DNA from: a bacterium
GTDB lineage: Bacteria; Planctomycetota; SZUA-567
Direction: 5' to 3'
DNA length: 64,000 bases
Assembly: GCA_003245715.1 (NCBI GenBank)
Contig: QKCJ01000038.1
Span: forward strand, 1-64,000
Part shown: positions 34,732 to 43,756 of the stretch, piece by piece
Layout of the letters: every line of letters starts with the position of its first letter
Numbering within the stretch: the stretch's first letter is position 1
Position numbers and translations under genes: made by a program
Notes under the pieces: model-generated
Told to the model about the DNA's origin: nothing
Database searches by the model: none
The model's input: only the letters and a program-made list of their open reading frames with translations

Positions 34732-36480
34732 CTATTTAAAGTCTACCTTGATACTTTCAAAATTAGCATACTTTTTATTATTGACGATGACTTTTTCACA
34801 TTTACCCTTTAACCCTTTAAGGTTGATTATCAGTTCGCGCTTTGATAAATCATCTACCTGCAAATCAATTTTAAGAAGTTTATTGCGATAGTATTCAACC
34901 CTGATATAGCCACCGTTCACCGGAACTTTTGATTTGAACCACTCTAAATCTCCGGGTTGTGGTGCCACTAATATTGTTTGAAAGCCCGGTTTTTCCGGTG
35001 TTACGCCAACTACCCATCGTGGAATAATATTCGCAGGTGCCGCCCCCCAGGCATGATTCCAGTCTAGATTGTTTTTATACTTCCAGTCCCAGGCTTCCAT
35101 TGTGATTGTTGAACCGGATTTAATCATGCCAAGCCAACTTCGGTCACTATCCTGACGCATTAAATCAAGGGCATACTGTTGCTCGCCCAGACAATATAAC
35201 GCATCAAGAAGAAATTGCGCCCCGTATACACTGCAAGCCATTCCCTTATTTTTTAAAAATTCCGATATCATTCCCTTGAACTCGGGAGAAACAAGCCCAA
35301 ACGCGGCCGGAAACATTGATGAATGCAAGCTGCAGTGACAGCTATCTTCGCCATCGGTGAAACTACCTTTTGAATAAGAAAATAATTTCTTAAACGCGGG
35401 GGCTATTTTACTTACTCTTTCGGCAAATAGTATTTTATCATTTTTATATCCCAAAACATCCGCAATTTTTGAAAATAAGATAAGATTCCAATAATGAAAT
35501 GCGTTGACAACGGTATTAATTGGCTTCATCTCATGATTATCTCTTTCTCCAGTTCCTCCCTCGGTGAACGATCCGGGAGGCCAATCCACCAGATCACGTA
35601 GTGGTTCTTTAAGGTTTATTGAGTCTAAAAATTCTTCAGACAATCCATTGTGTGTTGTAATCAATCCATCAGGTCTGGATAACGCCAGTAAGGTCTTGTT
35701 TCTTAACACTTCATAATATGTACTCAGTAAAACCGTTTCTCCTGAATACAGGTAATCAAGCCAAGCCATCGGCACACAGAACAATTGCCATTCAGTAGGC
35801 CAGGTCGGGTTAAAGAGCAAATATTCAATAGTTTTGCGGGCCAATTGATAATCATTATCTAAGCAGTAATGCCCAAGTTGATTAATATAGGTATCACCCT
35901 CATAAGCAATACGTTCCCTATCGCCATCAACATAAACCGGGGCAAATGACGTCGCAATTATACTGTGACGACATAAGTCCCAGACAGCATTGATTTCTGA
36001 ATCAGAACATTCGAAAAACGACACCTCAGCGCTAAAAGGATATTGTACTGCCAGCTGAATAATTTTATCAAGTTTAAAAGCTCTGCCGCTAGAGATAATT
36101 TCGACATAGCGAAAGGGCAGCACCTCAAACAATTCTTCAGGCATTTTCACGGCTTTTTCATTGGTGTTACGTTGATCTGGTGGAATTTCAATTTGGCAAC
36201 AACGCGTACCTCTGGAAAATATGCACTCCACTTTCCGGTAACGTATGCTTCCCCTGGGGGATCTGTTCAGCCTTCCCTCCGAATCTAGCGCTTCTCCAAG
36301 ATGCACCGTCAGGTTCACATCATCCATGGCCTCACCGGTTATTTTTATTGTACCAAATGCCGCTTTTCCAAAATCTACAAACCAGTGGTTGTCTCCCAGT
36401 TCATGGCAGCAAGCGGGCGAAATTTCGCGAATAATATGCTGCTGTGGGGTGGATACATAATTGTTGCCTAATGAATTCAT
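34732..36480 (-). CDS. GH78-type alpha-L-rhamnosidase, cytoplasmic
   Basis: 582 residues from the chosen ATG (AGAGAAAAT upstream); an open frame extends 22 codons further without a ribosome site. There is no signal peptide. An N-terminal beta-domain (about 10-165) leads to the (alpha/alpha)6 catalytic domain: FAPVYVDGDRERIAYEGDTY, DWPPGSFTEGGTGERDNHEM, TITMEAWDWKYKNNLDWNHA, then a C-terminal beta-sandwich. The acidic pattern DGDRE...EGD is the GH78 hallmark. It should cut terminal alpha-L-rhamnose from imported glycans such as pectin or gum fragments. It opens the minus-strand operon that continues with pseudopilin and glycosidase, and is divergent from an AraC regulator. Confidence 0.87.
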   Translation of the reverse strand: MNSLGNNYVSTPQQHIIREISPACCHELGDNHWFVDFGKAAFGTIKITGEAMDDVNLTVHLGEALDSEGRLNRSPRGSIRYRKVECIFSRGTRCCQIEIPPDQRNTNEKAVKMPEELFEVLPFRYVEIISSGRAFKLDKIIQLAVQYPFSAEVSFFECSDSEINAVWDLCRHSIIATSFAPVYVDGDRERIAYEGDTYINQLGHYCLDNDYQLARKTIEYLLFNPTWPTEWQLFCVPMAWLDYLYSGETVLLSTYYEVLRNKTLLALSRPDGLITTHNGLSEEFLDSINLKEPLRDLVDWPPGSFTEGGTGERDNHEMKPINTVVNAFHYWNLILFSKIADVLGYKNDKILFAERVSKIAPAFKKLFSYSKGSFTDGEDSCHCSLHSSMFPAAFGLVSPEFKGMISEFLKNKGMACSVYGAQFLLDALYCLGEQQYALDLMRQDSDRSWLGMIKSGSTITMEAWDWKYKNNLDWNHAWGAAPANIIPRWVVGVTPEKPGFQTILVAPQPGDLEWFKSKVPVNGGYIRVEYYRNKLLKIDLQVDDLSKRELIINLKGLKGKCEKVIVNNKKYANFESIKVDFK

Positions 36481-36566
36481 TTTGATATTTTCTCTAATTT
36501 CTAATATAGTAAGGTGGCTGTTCATGGTTTTATGAATGAATTTCAATACATGGTTATTGTACCCTG

Positions 36567-36622
36567 TGGCGTTTGGATATTCCTTGATCTTTGCGCCAAA
36601 ATAGGGTAATATAACGCCAAAA
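36567..36622. promoter_or_regulatory. AraC-type half-sites between GH78 and AraC
   Basis: CGCCAAAA occurs at 36594-36601 and again at 36615-36622, exactly 21 bp apart, the spacing used by AraC-family dimers on tandem half-sites. TGGCGTT at 36567-36573 is an inverted partner of AACGCCA at 36613-36619. They fill the 150-bp region between the divergent GH78 and AraC genes, so they are good candidates for the regulator's binding sites. Confidence 0.5.
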
Positions 36623-36630
36623 AGGAGAAT

Positions 36631-37509
36631 ATGTGGATGGAAACATTCGATTTAAATCGTTATCAGCATGGAAGGATATTGCCATTAATGGTTTGGCATA
36701 TAGAGCAGGGGAAACACAAGGAACAGCTGTTTCACAATCATTTATTCTCTGAGATAGTTTTAATCATGAATGGTCCGGCCGAACATATACTTAATGGCGA
36801 AACCTGTGCGGTTAATCGGGGGGATGTTCTGATAATACAACCAGGCGATGTTCATGCGTATTCATCGACCTCGAAACTGGAATTGATAAATGTAATTTTT
36901 GATTTGCAAAAAATACCTCTTCCGATGATAGATTGCACGTCTCTTCCTCTTTTTCAGCGGTTTTTTGGTACAAATAAAAATGATTGCAGTAGCGTTTTAC
37001 CTGTACTGCGTTTAAAAGATAAGCAGTTTGATGTGATTTCAAAAAAGATATCATTTCTTGAGCAAGAAATAATGAGTGGCAAACCTGGCTGCCTTTTCAT
37101 GGGGATTGCCATATTTATGGAGCTGCTTACTCTTTTAGCCCGTTACGATGAAGATATTCCATACATTCAGCAATCGCGGGTTCTCACCGGCGAGGCGATT
37201 GCTTATATGAATAAAAACTATCGTGATGCAATCTCGCTAGATGATCTTGCGCAAATTTCCCTGATGTCCAAAAGGAGTTTTTTGCGTTATTTTAAGAGTG
37301 CAACGTCTTCAACGCCAATGGAGTATCTGCAGAAAATAAGGGTTCAGAAAATCTGCGAAATGCTTATTTATACAAATTCAAATCTAAGCGAAATTGCCGC
37401 TGAATGCGGTTTTTCCGACAGCAATTACATGTGTAAAGTTTTTCGTAAAATTATGCATAAATCTCCATTGCAGTATAAAAATCAAACGGTAAAAAAACAA
37501 TCTGTATAA
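36631..37509 (+). CDS. AraC-family regulator beside the GH78 locus
   Basis: 292 residues. Cupin sensor (about 10-110; EIVLIMNGPAEHILNGETCA, RGDVLIIQPGDVHAYS) and C-terminal double HTH (about 190-285; LDDLAQISLMSKRSFLRYFK, LSEIAAECGFSDSNYMCKVF, KSPLQYKNQ). It is the likely activator of the divergent rhamnosidase-pseudopilin-glycosidase operon and probably senses rhamnose or a related sugar; that ligand is inference from the neighbour. AAGGAG lies three bases before the first ATG, and an ATG two codons later is better spaced. It is followed by a strong hairpin. Confidence 0.87.
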   Translation: MWMETFDLNRYQHGRILPLMVWHIEQGKHKEQLFHNHLFSEIVLIMNGPAEHILNGETCAVNRGDVLIIQPGDVHAYSSTSKLELINVIFDLQKIPLPMIDCTSLPLFQRFFGTNKNDCSSVLPVLRLKDKQFDVISKKISFLEQEIMSGKPGCLFMGIAIFMELLTLLARYDEDIPYIQQSRVLTGEAIAYMNKNYRDAISLDDLAQISLMSKRSFLRYFKSATSSTPMEYLQKIRVQKICEMLIYTNSNLSEIAAECGFSDSNYMCKVFRKIMHKSPLQYKNQTVKKQSV

Positions 37510-37560
37510 AATTATATTTAACGATTAAGATTTATCGTGTTGTTCGGCTGGTTTACAAAT

Positions 37561-37590
37561 AAACACCGATTGTCGTGCAAATCGGTGTTT
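37561..37590. terminator. Bidirectional hairpin terminator after AraC
   Basis: AAACACCGATT (37561-37571) pairs with AATCGGTGTTT (37580-37590) over 11 bp with an 8-base loop; AT-rich DNA flanks both sides. It is placed between the AraC gene and the convergent sulfatase gene and can end both. Confidence 0.75.
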
Positions 37591-37665
37591 AAATATCTTT
37601 CATGCGGATTTTTTTGATTTATATAAGAGTCTCTAACAGTGATAAGCGCTTGGTGGTGAAGTTAT

Positions 37666-39009
37666 TTAATAATAATATGGAACGGTCCCTGTTTCATCAA
37701 GCTGATATCCCCATTTGTCGGTATATTCCTCACCCGGGCAAAACCGGTCATCCTGATTGGCAAGCATATTATGGAGTTGCTCCTCAAGCTTTGCCTGAAT
37801 ATTTTTATACTCAGGATCGTTAATAAGATTTGTCTCTTGATATTTATCGTTCTTGTTGTCGAATAACAGCCATGGTCCCTGTAAGGTTTTTGTATAAGTA
37901 AAATCCTGTGTGATTACGCCTCTGTATTCAACTCCGCCCTTGCTCCTCTGATACTCGCCGAAGGGATGATAGCAGGCAATCAGTCCGGTACCTGCTGAAG
38001 GATCTTTCGCGCCGTAAAAATGCCGCGCAAAGCTTTTTCCACTTACCGATTGCGGTATATCAAGACCTGCCAACTCAAGCAGTGTTGGCATGATATCCGG
38101 CGCATCGATAAAGCCGCCGCAATTTCTACCTGTAATGCCAAAGGCGTCCGGGTATCGCAGTAAAAATGGAACATATACCGACTCTGCATATGGCTTCTGT
38201 TTTCGGGTCAAGCCGTGAGAATGTAGCATGTCGCCATGATCTGAGGTGAAGAGGACGATTGTATTGTTTTCAATACCCTTATTTTTAATGGCATCAAGTA
38301 ATAAACCAAAACATTCATCAAGTGCAGAGCAATGAGCGTAGTAGCCGGCCAATTCTTTTCTGGCAACCTCAGAAAATTCATTTGGAACATTTTCTGGCAG
38401 AATAAGTTCATCCTTGTTGTACATTTTTTTGAATTTATCAGGCGCAGTTGAATAAGGGTTATGCGGTGGCCCCCACGAAAGAACCATGAAAAATGGATTG
38501 TCCTTTTGGTGGGTTTTTATATAACACGCAGCATCAACTGTCTGGGAGTACGCATCGTAGCCTTCCCACATTTTTTTTGTCGGGTTATTATTGTCATAAT
38601 ATGGTGATTGGTTATACTCGTGCGAACATTCCAGGACTTTCCAATATTCAAAGCCCTGACGAAACTCAGGCTGAATATAGCCATGCCGGCCATTGCCGTT
38701 GAGATGCCATTTGCCGATATATGCCGTATTATATCCGCCATTTTTGAATGCGTGCGCGATACTGTCATTATTATTTCTCAACTGTACATCATTTAAAAAG
38801 ATACCATGTTCAAGTGGCCTTTTGCCGGTAATAAGACTCGCTCTATACGGAGAGCAAACCGGACACCCTGAATAGGCATTATTGCAATATATTGCGTTTG
38901 CTTTGAATTGATCTAAGATTGGAGTTTTGACATTTGGATCACCGGCATAGCCTGTTGCCTGGGCCCGCCATTGATCGGCAAATACGATAATTACATTAGG
39001 TTTTTCCAT
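37666..39009 (-). CDS. Type I sulfatase without signal peptide
   Basis: 447 residues of the alkaline-phosphatase fold sulfatase family. Metal-site residue D12 in NVIIVFADQWR, the formylglycine motif C52-S-P-Y-R56 in CPVCSPYRASLITGK, then YIGKWHL, LSWGPPHNPY and the second metal site FTSDHGDML. It releases sulfate from sugars after C52 is converted to formylglycine; no converting enzyme is in the window. No signal peptide is seen, so it probably acts on imported sulfated oligosaccharides. It is divergent from an AraC gene (130 bp), which suggests sugar-induced expression. Confidence 0.92.
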   Translation of the reverse strand: MEKPNVIIVFADQWRAQATGYAGDPNVKTPILDQFKANAIYCNNAYSGCPVCSPYRASLITGKRPLEHGIFLNDVQLRNNNDSIAHAFKNGGYNTAYIGKWHLNGNGRHGYIQPEFRQGFEYWKVLECSHEYNQSPYYDNNNPTKKMWEGYDAYSQTVDAACYIKTHQKDNPFFMVLSWGPPHNPYSTAPDKFKKMYNKDELILPENVPNEFSEVARKELAGYYAHCSALDECFGLLLDAIKNKGIENNTIVLFTSDHGDMLHSHGLTRKQKPYAESVYVPFLLRYPDAFGITGRNCGGFIDAPDIMPTLLELAGLDIPQSVSGKSFARHFYGAKDPSAGTGLIACYHPFGEYQRSKGGVEYRGVITQDFTYTKTLQGPWLLFDNKNDKYQETNLINDPEYKNIQAKLEEQLHNMLANQDDRFCPGEEYTDKWGYQLDETGTVPYYY

Positions 39010-39062
39010 TTTAAATACCCCAATAAATCTTTAACTGAATAAATAAATTATCTGACTAAGAT

Positions 39063-39109
39063 TACAATATTTTACTTGCCAAAGCCATAGTGCTATTCAT
39101 ACAATATTT
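39063..39109. promoter_or_regulatory. Direct repeat between sulfatase and AraC, candidate operator
   Basis: TACAATATTT occurs at 39063-39072 and again at 39100-39109, spaced 37 bp, in the 130-bp region between the divergent sulfatase and AraC genes. The sequence is AT-rich, so chance is possible; placement is the main argument. Confidence 0.3.
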
Positions 39110-39139
39110 GGTATAGATCGAACATATGATGGAGATTGT

Positions 39140-39952
39140 ATGGGTGAGAAAAAATTGCTGGAAATGATACTTTCCAATAACGCTGACCTTCAGATTGAGC
39201 GCTTTGGTCTATCTACGGTGAGTCCAAAATGGAATTTGATAGACCGCAAAATACCTGAACATTATTTAACTTTCATTGTCGGCGCGCAAAATCATGTTGT
39301 TTTGGATAACAGTTCATGGATCCTGGGACCGGGATCAATCACGTATGTTTCACCATTTTTTCCACATTCAATGCGATCCGTTTCAAGTTTAGATCCTCAT
39401 ACGTTTTATCATTTGCGTTTTACCTTGAGTGGCCCTCAATCTAATTCGCTATCCGAGATATCCTGGGCCGTGTTAAAGAATGGTCAGGCGTTACAGCCTT
39501 TGGTGGATCAGATGTTTAATGAATACTGCAATCCCGGATTATTTTGGCAGATACGGTTCAAATCTCTTTTGGTGGCCGTGTTAGCGGAAGTTTTTCGATC
39601 AGGAAAATCAAACTGTTCTAACGAAATAAATTTATTGAATTCAGGATTGCTTGCCGAATGCAGAAATTATGTATTAGATAATATCAAAAGAACGATCCAG
39701 CCATCCGAGCTTTCAGATTTATGCGGGTATAATTCAGACTATTTTACAAGGATATTTAAAAAAACAACAGGGGCGGCTCCAAGAACTTGGATTATGCGTG
39801 AACGAATGAGACAGGCTGCCTTTCTTCTTCAAGAATCAGACCTGACGGTAGGGGAAGTTGCTTACTTAACCGGTTGTGATGATGTTTTCAGGTTTAGTAG
39901 GCAATTCAAGAAGATATTTGGGATTCCTCCTACTGTTTTTCGTAGACAATAG
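39140..39952 (+). CDS. AraC-family regulator beside the sulfatase gene
   Basis: 270 residues. An N-terminal cupin (about 35-115; LTFIVGAQNHVVLDN, PGSITYVSPFFPHSM) and the double HTH (about 170-268; PSELSDLCGYNSDYFTRIFK, VGEVAYLTGCDDVFRFSRQF, GIPPTVFRRQ). GGAG is six bases before the ATG. It likely controls the divergent sulfatase. After it, the 259 bases to the next gene show no clear terminator. Confidence 0.86.
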   Translation: MGEKKLLEMILSNNADLQIERFGLSTVSPKWNLIDRKIPEHYLTFIVGAQNHVVLDNSSWILGPGSITYVSPFFPHSMRSVSSLDPHTFYHLRFTLSGPQSNSLSEISWAVLKNGQALQPLVDQMFNEYCNPGLFWQIRFKSLLVAVLAEVFRSGKSNCSNEINLLNSGLLAECRNYVLDNIKRTIQPSELSDLCGYNSDYFTRIFKKTTGAAPRTWIMRERMRQAAFLLQESDLTVGEVAYLTGCDDVFRFSRQFKKIFGIPPTVFRRQ

Positions 39953-40211
39953 GATAATAGTGTTATGATACGGAGTTGTTCTTTGCCAAAAAGTAACGTA
40001 ATTCATGGCTTTTTTTCAGGATTTCCTAGGCTGATTATAGAGAGCTTTGCCGGTGACGCAAAAGTCGCTCTTTAGATGGCGCGAAGAATTATGCAGTAAC
40101 AACCAGAGTGGTTTACTGGCATGCCACTAACTATAGGGGAATATATCATAACATATTATTTGAAGAATTTCATCATTGTGGCAATACACAATTGAAAACA
40201 TCATTACCCTG

Positions 40212-42941
40212 TTATTGCCTTATTAATTCGAAGAAAAACGCGGGACCATTTTTAAGTTTCGCGATATCAATATCAGCAATATAACCGGTGTTATTAACTT
40301 TGATGTTTAATTCTTGCGTCCTGGCACCATTAATATCCAGAGCGAATAATTTTGCTTTACGAGTCAAATCATTTGAGTGCAAACTCACAGTAAAATGTCC
40401 AGTTTTAACTAAAACAGGGAGCGTCCCAATATTTTTGAGTTCCTCCTGATTATATGTAATTTTCATATTTGTGTTTGCAGATTGCGTAGAATATACAAGA
40501 ACAATCCGGTCGCTTTCTGATAACATTTTCCCATCTACTGATGAGGCGGCGATCATTGACGGTGTGTTATTTGAGATGATTTCCAAAATATCAAGCTTTT
40601 GTGCTTTCATATCTGTCGCCACAAGGATCTCGGTTTTGGGTGTGATGATTTTAAGCTGGTTTAACTTGGTATCGAGTTCGATTTCTCCGGTATCGGTTTG
40701 AAAAATTCCTTTTGCCGGATTGCTTTTGTTTGATGCTGGCAGAATATTTTTATTTTTGAGGGTTACTGTAATATCTTCATTTGAAAATGCAGTATCTGTA
40801 CTATCCTTTAGTTCAGCAGACCATTCAGCACTTACGGTGGTACTGCCGTTTTGAGGTGTTAGAATAAGATCTACTTCAGGTTTTTTGATAGTGCCTGCTG
40901 GCTTCTCTGCCCATGGAAAATCAATTGCGAATCCGGTTATCAGTCCGATTTTATCTTGGGTTGAAGTAAGTGAACCGAAATTGTTTTTAAGCCATTTCTG
41001 ACTGATTTGCATAATGACCTTACCCTGTGCTGTTTTTAGGTCTCGGCGCAAAAAGAGGAGAGTGCTGATAAACTCATTGGCTCTAGCTACAGGATTATTG
41101 GCAACGCTGAAGGCATCTGCAGGTTTTACTGTGTTTGGTTGTACTGCATCGGAATGGACAATTAAAGCACTGAAATCCTGAAAAGCTGAGTATCCACCAA
41201 AGAGCGCACCACCTTCGTATTTATATTTATTCCAGAATGGATGGTTGTATTCAGTCATGATAAATGGGCGGTCTGAAAATCTTGAAGCGTTGGTTCTGCG
41301 CCAGTATCCGCTTGCTTCGGCGATTGAACTTACCTGTTGACAGCGTGATCCGGGTTTACTCTGATTGCTTGGGTGATGGAAGTAGTTGTTACGTATAGCT
41401 ACTTCTGAAGTCTGATAGCGGGCAAGATTGTCGCCATACCACAGTGGAAGAGAATACTGGGCCTGTAATCCGTTATAACCAATTTCCTGTAATATTCCCG
41501 CGTACCACTTGGCATTCTCTGATGCAAGTTGAGTGCAAAATTCTGCAAAGTCTGCTCCGCTTTTTCCTTCGGCATTTACACCTTTTTCAGGGCTGGTGAT
41601 TTTACTCAGATCATTAATCTGTGTTTTCCATGAAGTGGCAATTTTTTCAACTGATTTGTATTTTATAATCAACCAGTGTTGAAATTGCAAATCAAATTTC
41701 TTCCTAGTTTCACAGGAAAGCTTGTTAAGCCTGACAAGTCCGAATTCCTGCTCGTTGAAATATTCAATAAGGGCGATAGTCGGGTCATCTTTCCAGGCAA
41801 TGCCGGTATATGGATTTATGTGATTAAGCAAAGTCTGCGCGGTATAGCGCCATGAATCGCGCATGAATTTATCACCAATATACATTTTTGCTTTATATTT
41901 AGAGATACTCTGCTTCCACCAGTTCTCGCGCGCCATGCTGTATTTATAGGCGAAGATATTTGTAAGAGCGTAAATGCCTGCCTTTGACATTTCTGCCAGC
42001 CAGTAGTCTGCCAGATCAAGCAATCTATTATCAATGGACATAGTTTCTTTTGGCGAGATTGAATCGAATAGACCGTTAAGCCTGATGGCATTATAGCCTT
42101 GCCTGCGACAGGCTTGAAGATATTGCGGGATCTGCTTGCGTTCAAGCGCTGGCCATGCATGCCCCCAGTAACCAAGCAGCCATGATGTTGAGAGATTGAA
42201 ACCATTGAGGCGTATTGTTTTGTCAGGTGTACCTGCCTGTGCAAGTTTTCCTGCCTGATTAATTATGAGTCTGGGGAGACGGTGATTGTGGGTGAGATTG
42301 AGTTTTGAAATTTCAGAGAGGTCTAAGGCGCTGTCTGGCGTTATATATAAATGGTCAAGATTGACCGCTTTCCATTGTTCGTTTTGCGTGAAAACAATGT
42401 CGCGTTTATCGTTATTAATGTAATCTCCAAATACCAGAAGCCAGCCATTGCTGCCACTTTTTACTTTTACAGCCAAAATATTTTTTCCTGGAGTACAGTT
42501 TAGTTTTACCTGATGATCCTGCGGAGTAAAATACGGCGATACGTTTCCTACTTGCATAGTACTGTAGGCTAGTTTGCCGTTAAGATAGATCTCCATCCAC
42601 CAGTCAGCGGAGAACCCGGCATTTAGCACACATCCAGACTTGCAGTAAAACTCATTGAACATTAGCGCTTCTGATTTAGTTCCTGGTTTATTGTAAATAG
42701 CAGCCAGATCAATCCGGCCATTATTTGCCTGTACAGTTTTCGGCGTAATTGGTTTGCCATCTATTCCGGTCAAGTTTTGTGAAATGGTTGAAAGGTCCTG
42801 AGGGATTTGCGCATCAAAGAAAATAGTCCAGTTTTCTGAGAGTAGTGAACTAATGCCGGTTGCCGTGCTTTCTTGCGTATGTCCAAGACCTATAATCAGC
42901 AGCAAAGCCATAAAGAGGCTTTTACAATAATTCATTGTCAT
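40212..42941 (-). CDS. Large secreted clan-A-like glycoside hydrolase (locus B paralogue)
   Basis: 909 residues from the ATG with AGGAAAG upstream (an in-frame ATG 8 codons earlier is weaker). Signal peptide in residues 1-28 (LFMALLLIIGLGHTQES). N-terminal beta-domains, with a jelly-roll near 70-190 (FYCKSGCVLNAGFSADWWME), then a barrel: GYNAIRLNGLFDSISP, DDPTIALIEYFNEQEF with acid/base E397, and PFIMTEYNHPFWNKYKYEGG with nucleophile E564. The C-terminal part matches the locus A enzyme, as do the spacing of the glutamates (167 against 166 residues) and the FWNK and RRD motifs, so the two are paralogues. CAZy family not recognised; the glycan is probably different in each locus. Confidence 0.8.
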   Translation of the reverse strand: MTMNYCKSLFMALLLIIGLGHTQESTATGISSLLSENWTIFFDAQIPQDLSTISQNLTGIDGKPITPKTVQANNGRIDLAAIYNKPGTKSEALMFNEFYCKSGCVLNAGFSADWWMEIYLNGKLAYSTMQVGNVSPYFTPQDHQVKLNCTPGKNILAVKVKSGSNGWLLVFGDYINNDKRDIVFTQNEQWKAVNLDHLYITPDSALDLSEISKLNLTHNHRLPRLIINQAGKLAQAGTPDKTIRLNGFNLSTSWLLGYWGHAWPALERKQIPQYLQACRRQGYNAIRLNGLFDSISPKETMSIDNRLLDLADYWLAEMSKAGIYALTNIFAYKYSMARENWWKQSISKYKAKMYIGDKFMRDSWRYTAQTLLNHINPYTGIAWKDDPTIALIEYFNEQEFGLVRLNKLSCETRKKFDLQFQHWLIIKYKSVEKIATSWKTQINDLSKITSPEKGVNAEGKSGADFAEFCTQLASENAKWYAGILQEIGYNGLQAQYSLPLWYGDNLARYQTSEVAIRNNYFHHPSNQSKPGSRCQQVSSIAEASGYWRRTNASRFSDRPFIMTEYNHPFWNKYKYEGGALFGGYSAFQDFSALIVHSDAVQPNTVKPADAFSVANNPVARANEFISTLLFLRRDLKTAQGKVIMQISQKWLKNNFGSLTSTQDKIGLITGFAIDFPWAEKPAGTIKKPEVDLILTPQNGSTTVSAEWSAELKDSTDTAFSNEDITVTLKNKNILPASNKSNPAKGIFQTDTGEIELDTKLNQLKIITPKTEILVATDMKAQKLDILEIISNNTPSMIAASSVDGKMLSESDRIVLVYSTQSANTNMKITYNQEELKNIGTLPVLVKTGHFTVSLHSNDLTRKAKLFALDINGARTQELNIKVNNTGYIADIDIAKLKNGPAFFFELIRQ

Positions 42942-42983
42942 TTTATTCTTTCCTGTCTGTCGCATCGGTTTGCTTTACGAATT

Positions 42984-43730
42984 TTACTTGAGTGCGAAGT
43001 AATAATTGATATTGGTATAATATATCCCGTCAAGCCCACGGGTTGTGCCACCGATTACACCCTTACCCAGCATAAGTTCACCTTGTTGCATCCAGCTTAC
43101 ATGTGTGTCAAGCCAGAGCTCATTAATCCCGCCAGAATGACGCTTTCCTATCGGTTCTGGTTCTGTAGCGTTATTCGGAAAAAGTGCGACAAGATAATTG
43201 CCCTCGCTTCCGGTAAGTGTATCGGCACTATCGATTACCGCGATGGTCTCAGAGAGTTTATTAAGTTGGGTGATTTTACGGCGTTGTGCCCATGAGCTAT
43301 TCTCTGATGCACCGATGTATTTGTTCCAGCCGTACCCCCCCGCATATCTTTCGTACGAGATAACAACATTGAATTCCGGACAGTGAAAAATTCCTTCTGC
43401 ATATTCCTGAATCCAGCCGTTGAGATATGAGGGCTGCTCAAGTCCCGCATATGGGGCAAGTGCTCTTTTCCAGTTATAATCAAGATATCCAGATTGAATA
43501 TACCGAGCAACCGGCAGCCAGTCATTGTTGTCACTGGCATACCCCATCAGCGCCAAGCCCTGTTGTTTCAGATTGTTCTGGCAGGAAATACTTCTGGCGG
43601 TGTTGAGTGCCTTATTCAGCGACGGCAGCAGCATTGATGACAGGATGCCGATAATTGCAATCACCACCAGCATTTCTATCAGTGTAAATTTTTTACGTTT
43701 GATATTTCCCGTTTTACATTCCGCTGACAT
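42984..43730 (-). CDS. Prepilin-like protein with N-terminal methylation leader (locus B)
   Basis: 248 residues. The leader [20 protein letters not shown] begins at residue 15 after a basic KRKK, with glutamate at position 5 of the mature helix, then the helix ([24 protein letters not shown]) and a globular domain ([38 protein letters not shown]). The late histidine-plus-DxHV motif is common in the large Lentisphaerota/Planctomycetes pseudopilin family. It lies between GH10 (26 bases) and the large glycosidase (42 bases), the same position its counterpart has in locus A, hence one transcript. Confidence 0.88.
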   Translation of the reverse strand: MSAECKTGNIKRKKFTLIEMLVVIAIIGILSSMLLPSLNKALNTARSISCQNNLKQQGLALMGYASDNNDWLPVARYIQSGYLDYNWKRALAPYAGLEQPSYLNGWIQEYAEGIFHCPEFNVVISYERYAGGYGWNKYIGASENSSWAQRRKITQLNKLSETIAVIDSADTLTGSEGNYLVALFPNNATEPEPIGKRHSGGINELWLDTHVSWMQQGELMLGKGVIGGTTRGLDGIYYTNINYYFALK

Positions 43731-43756
43731 CTTGTATCCTCTGTGCTTAAATTGGT

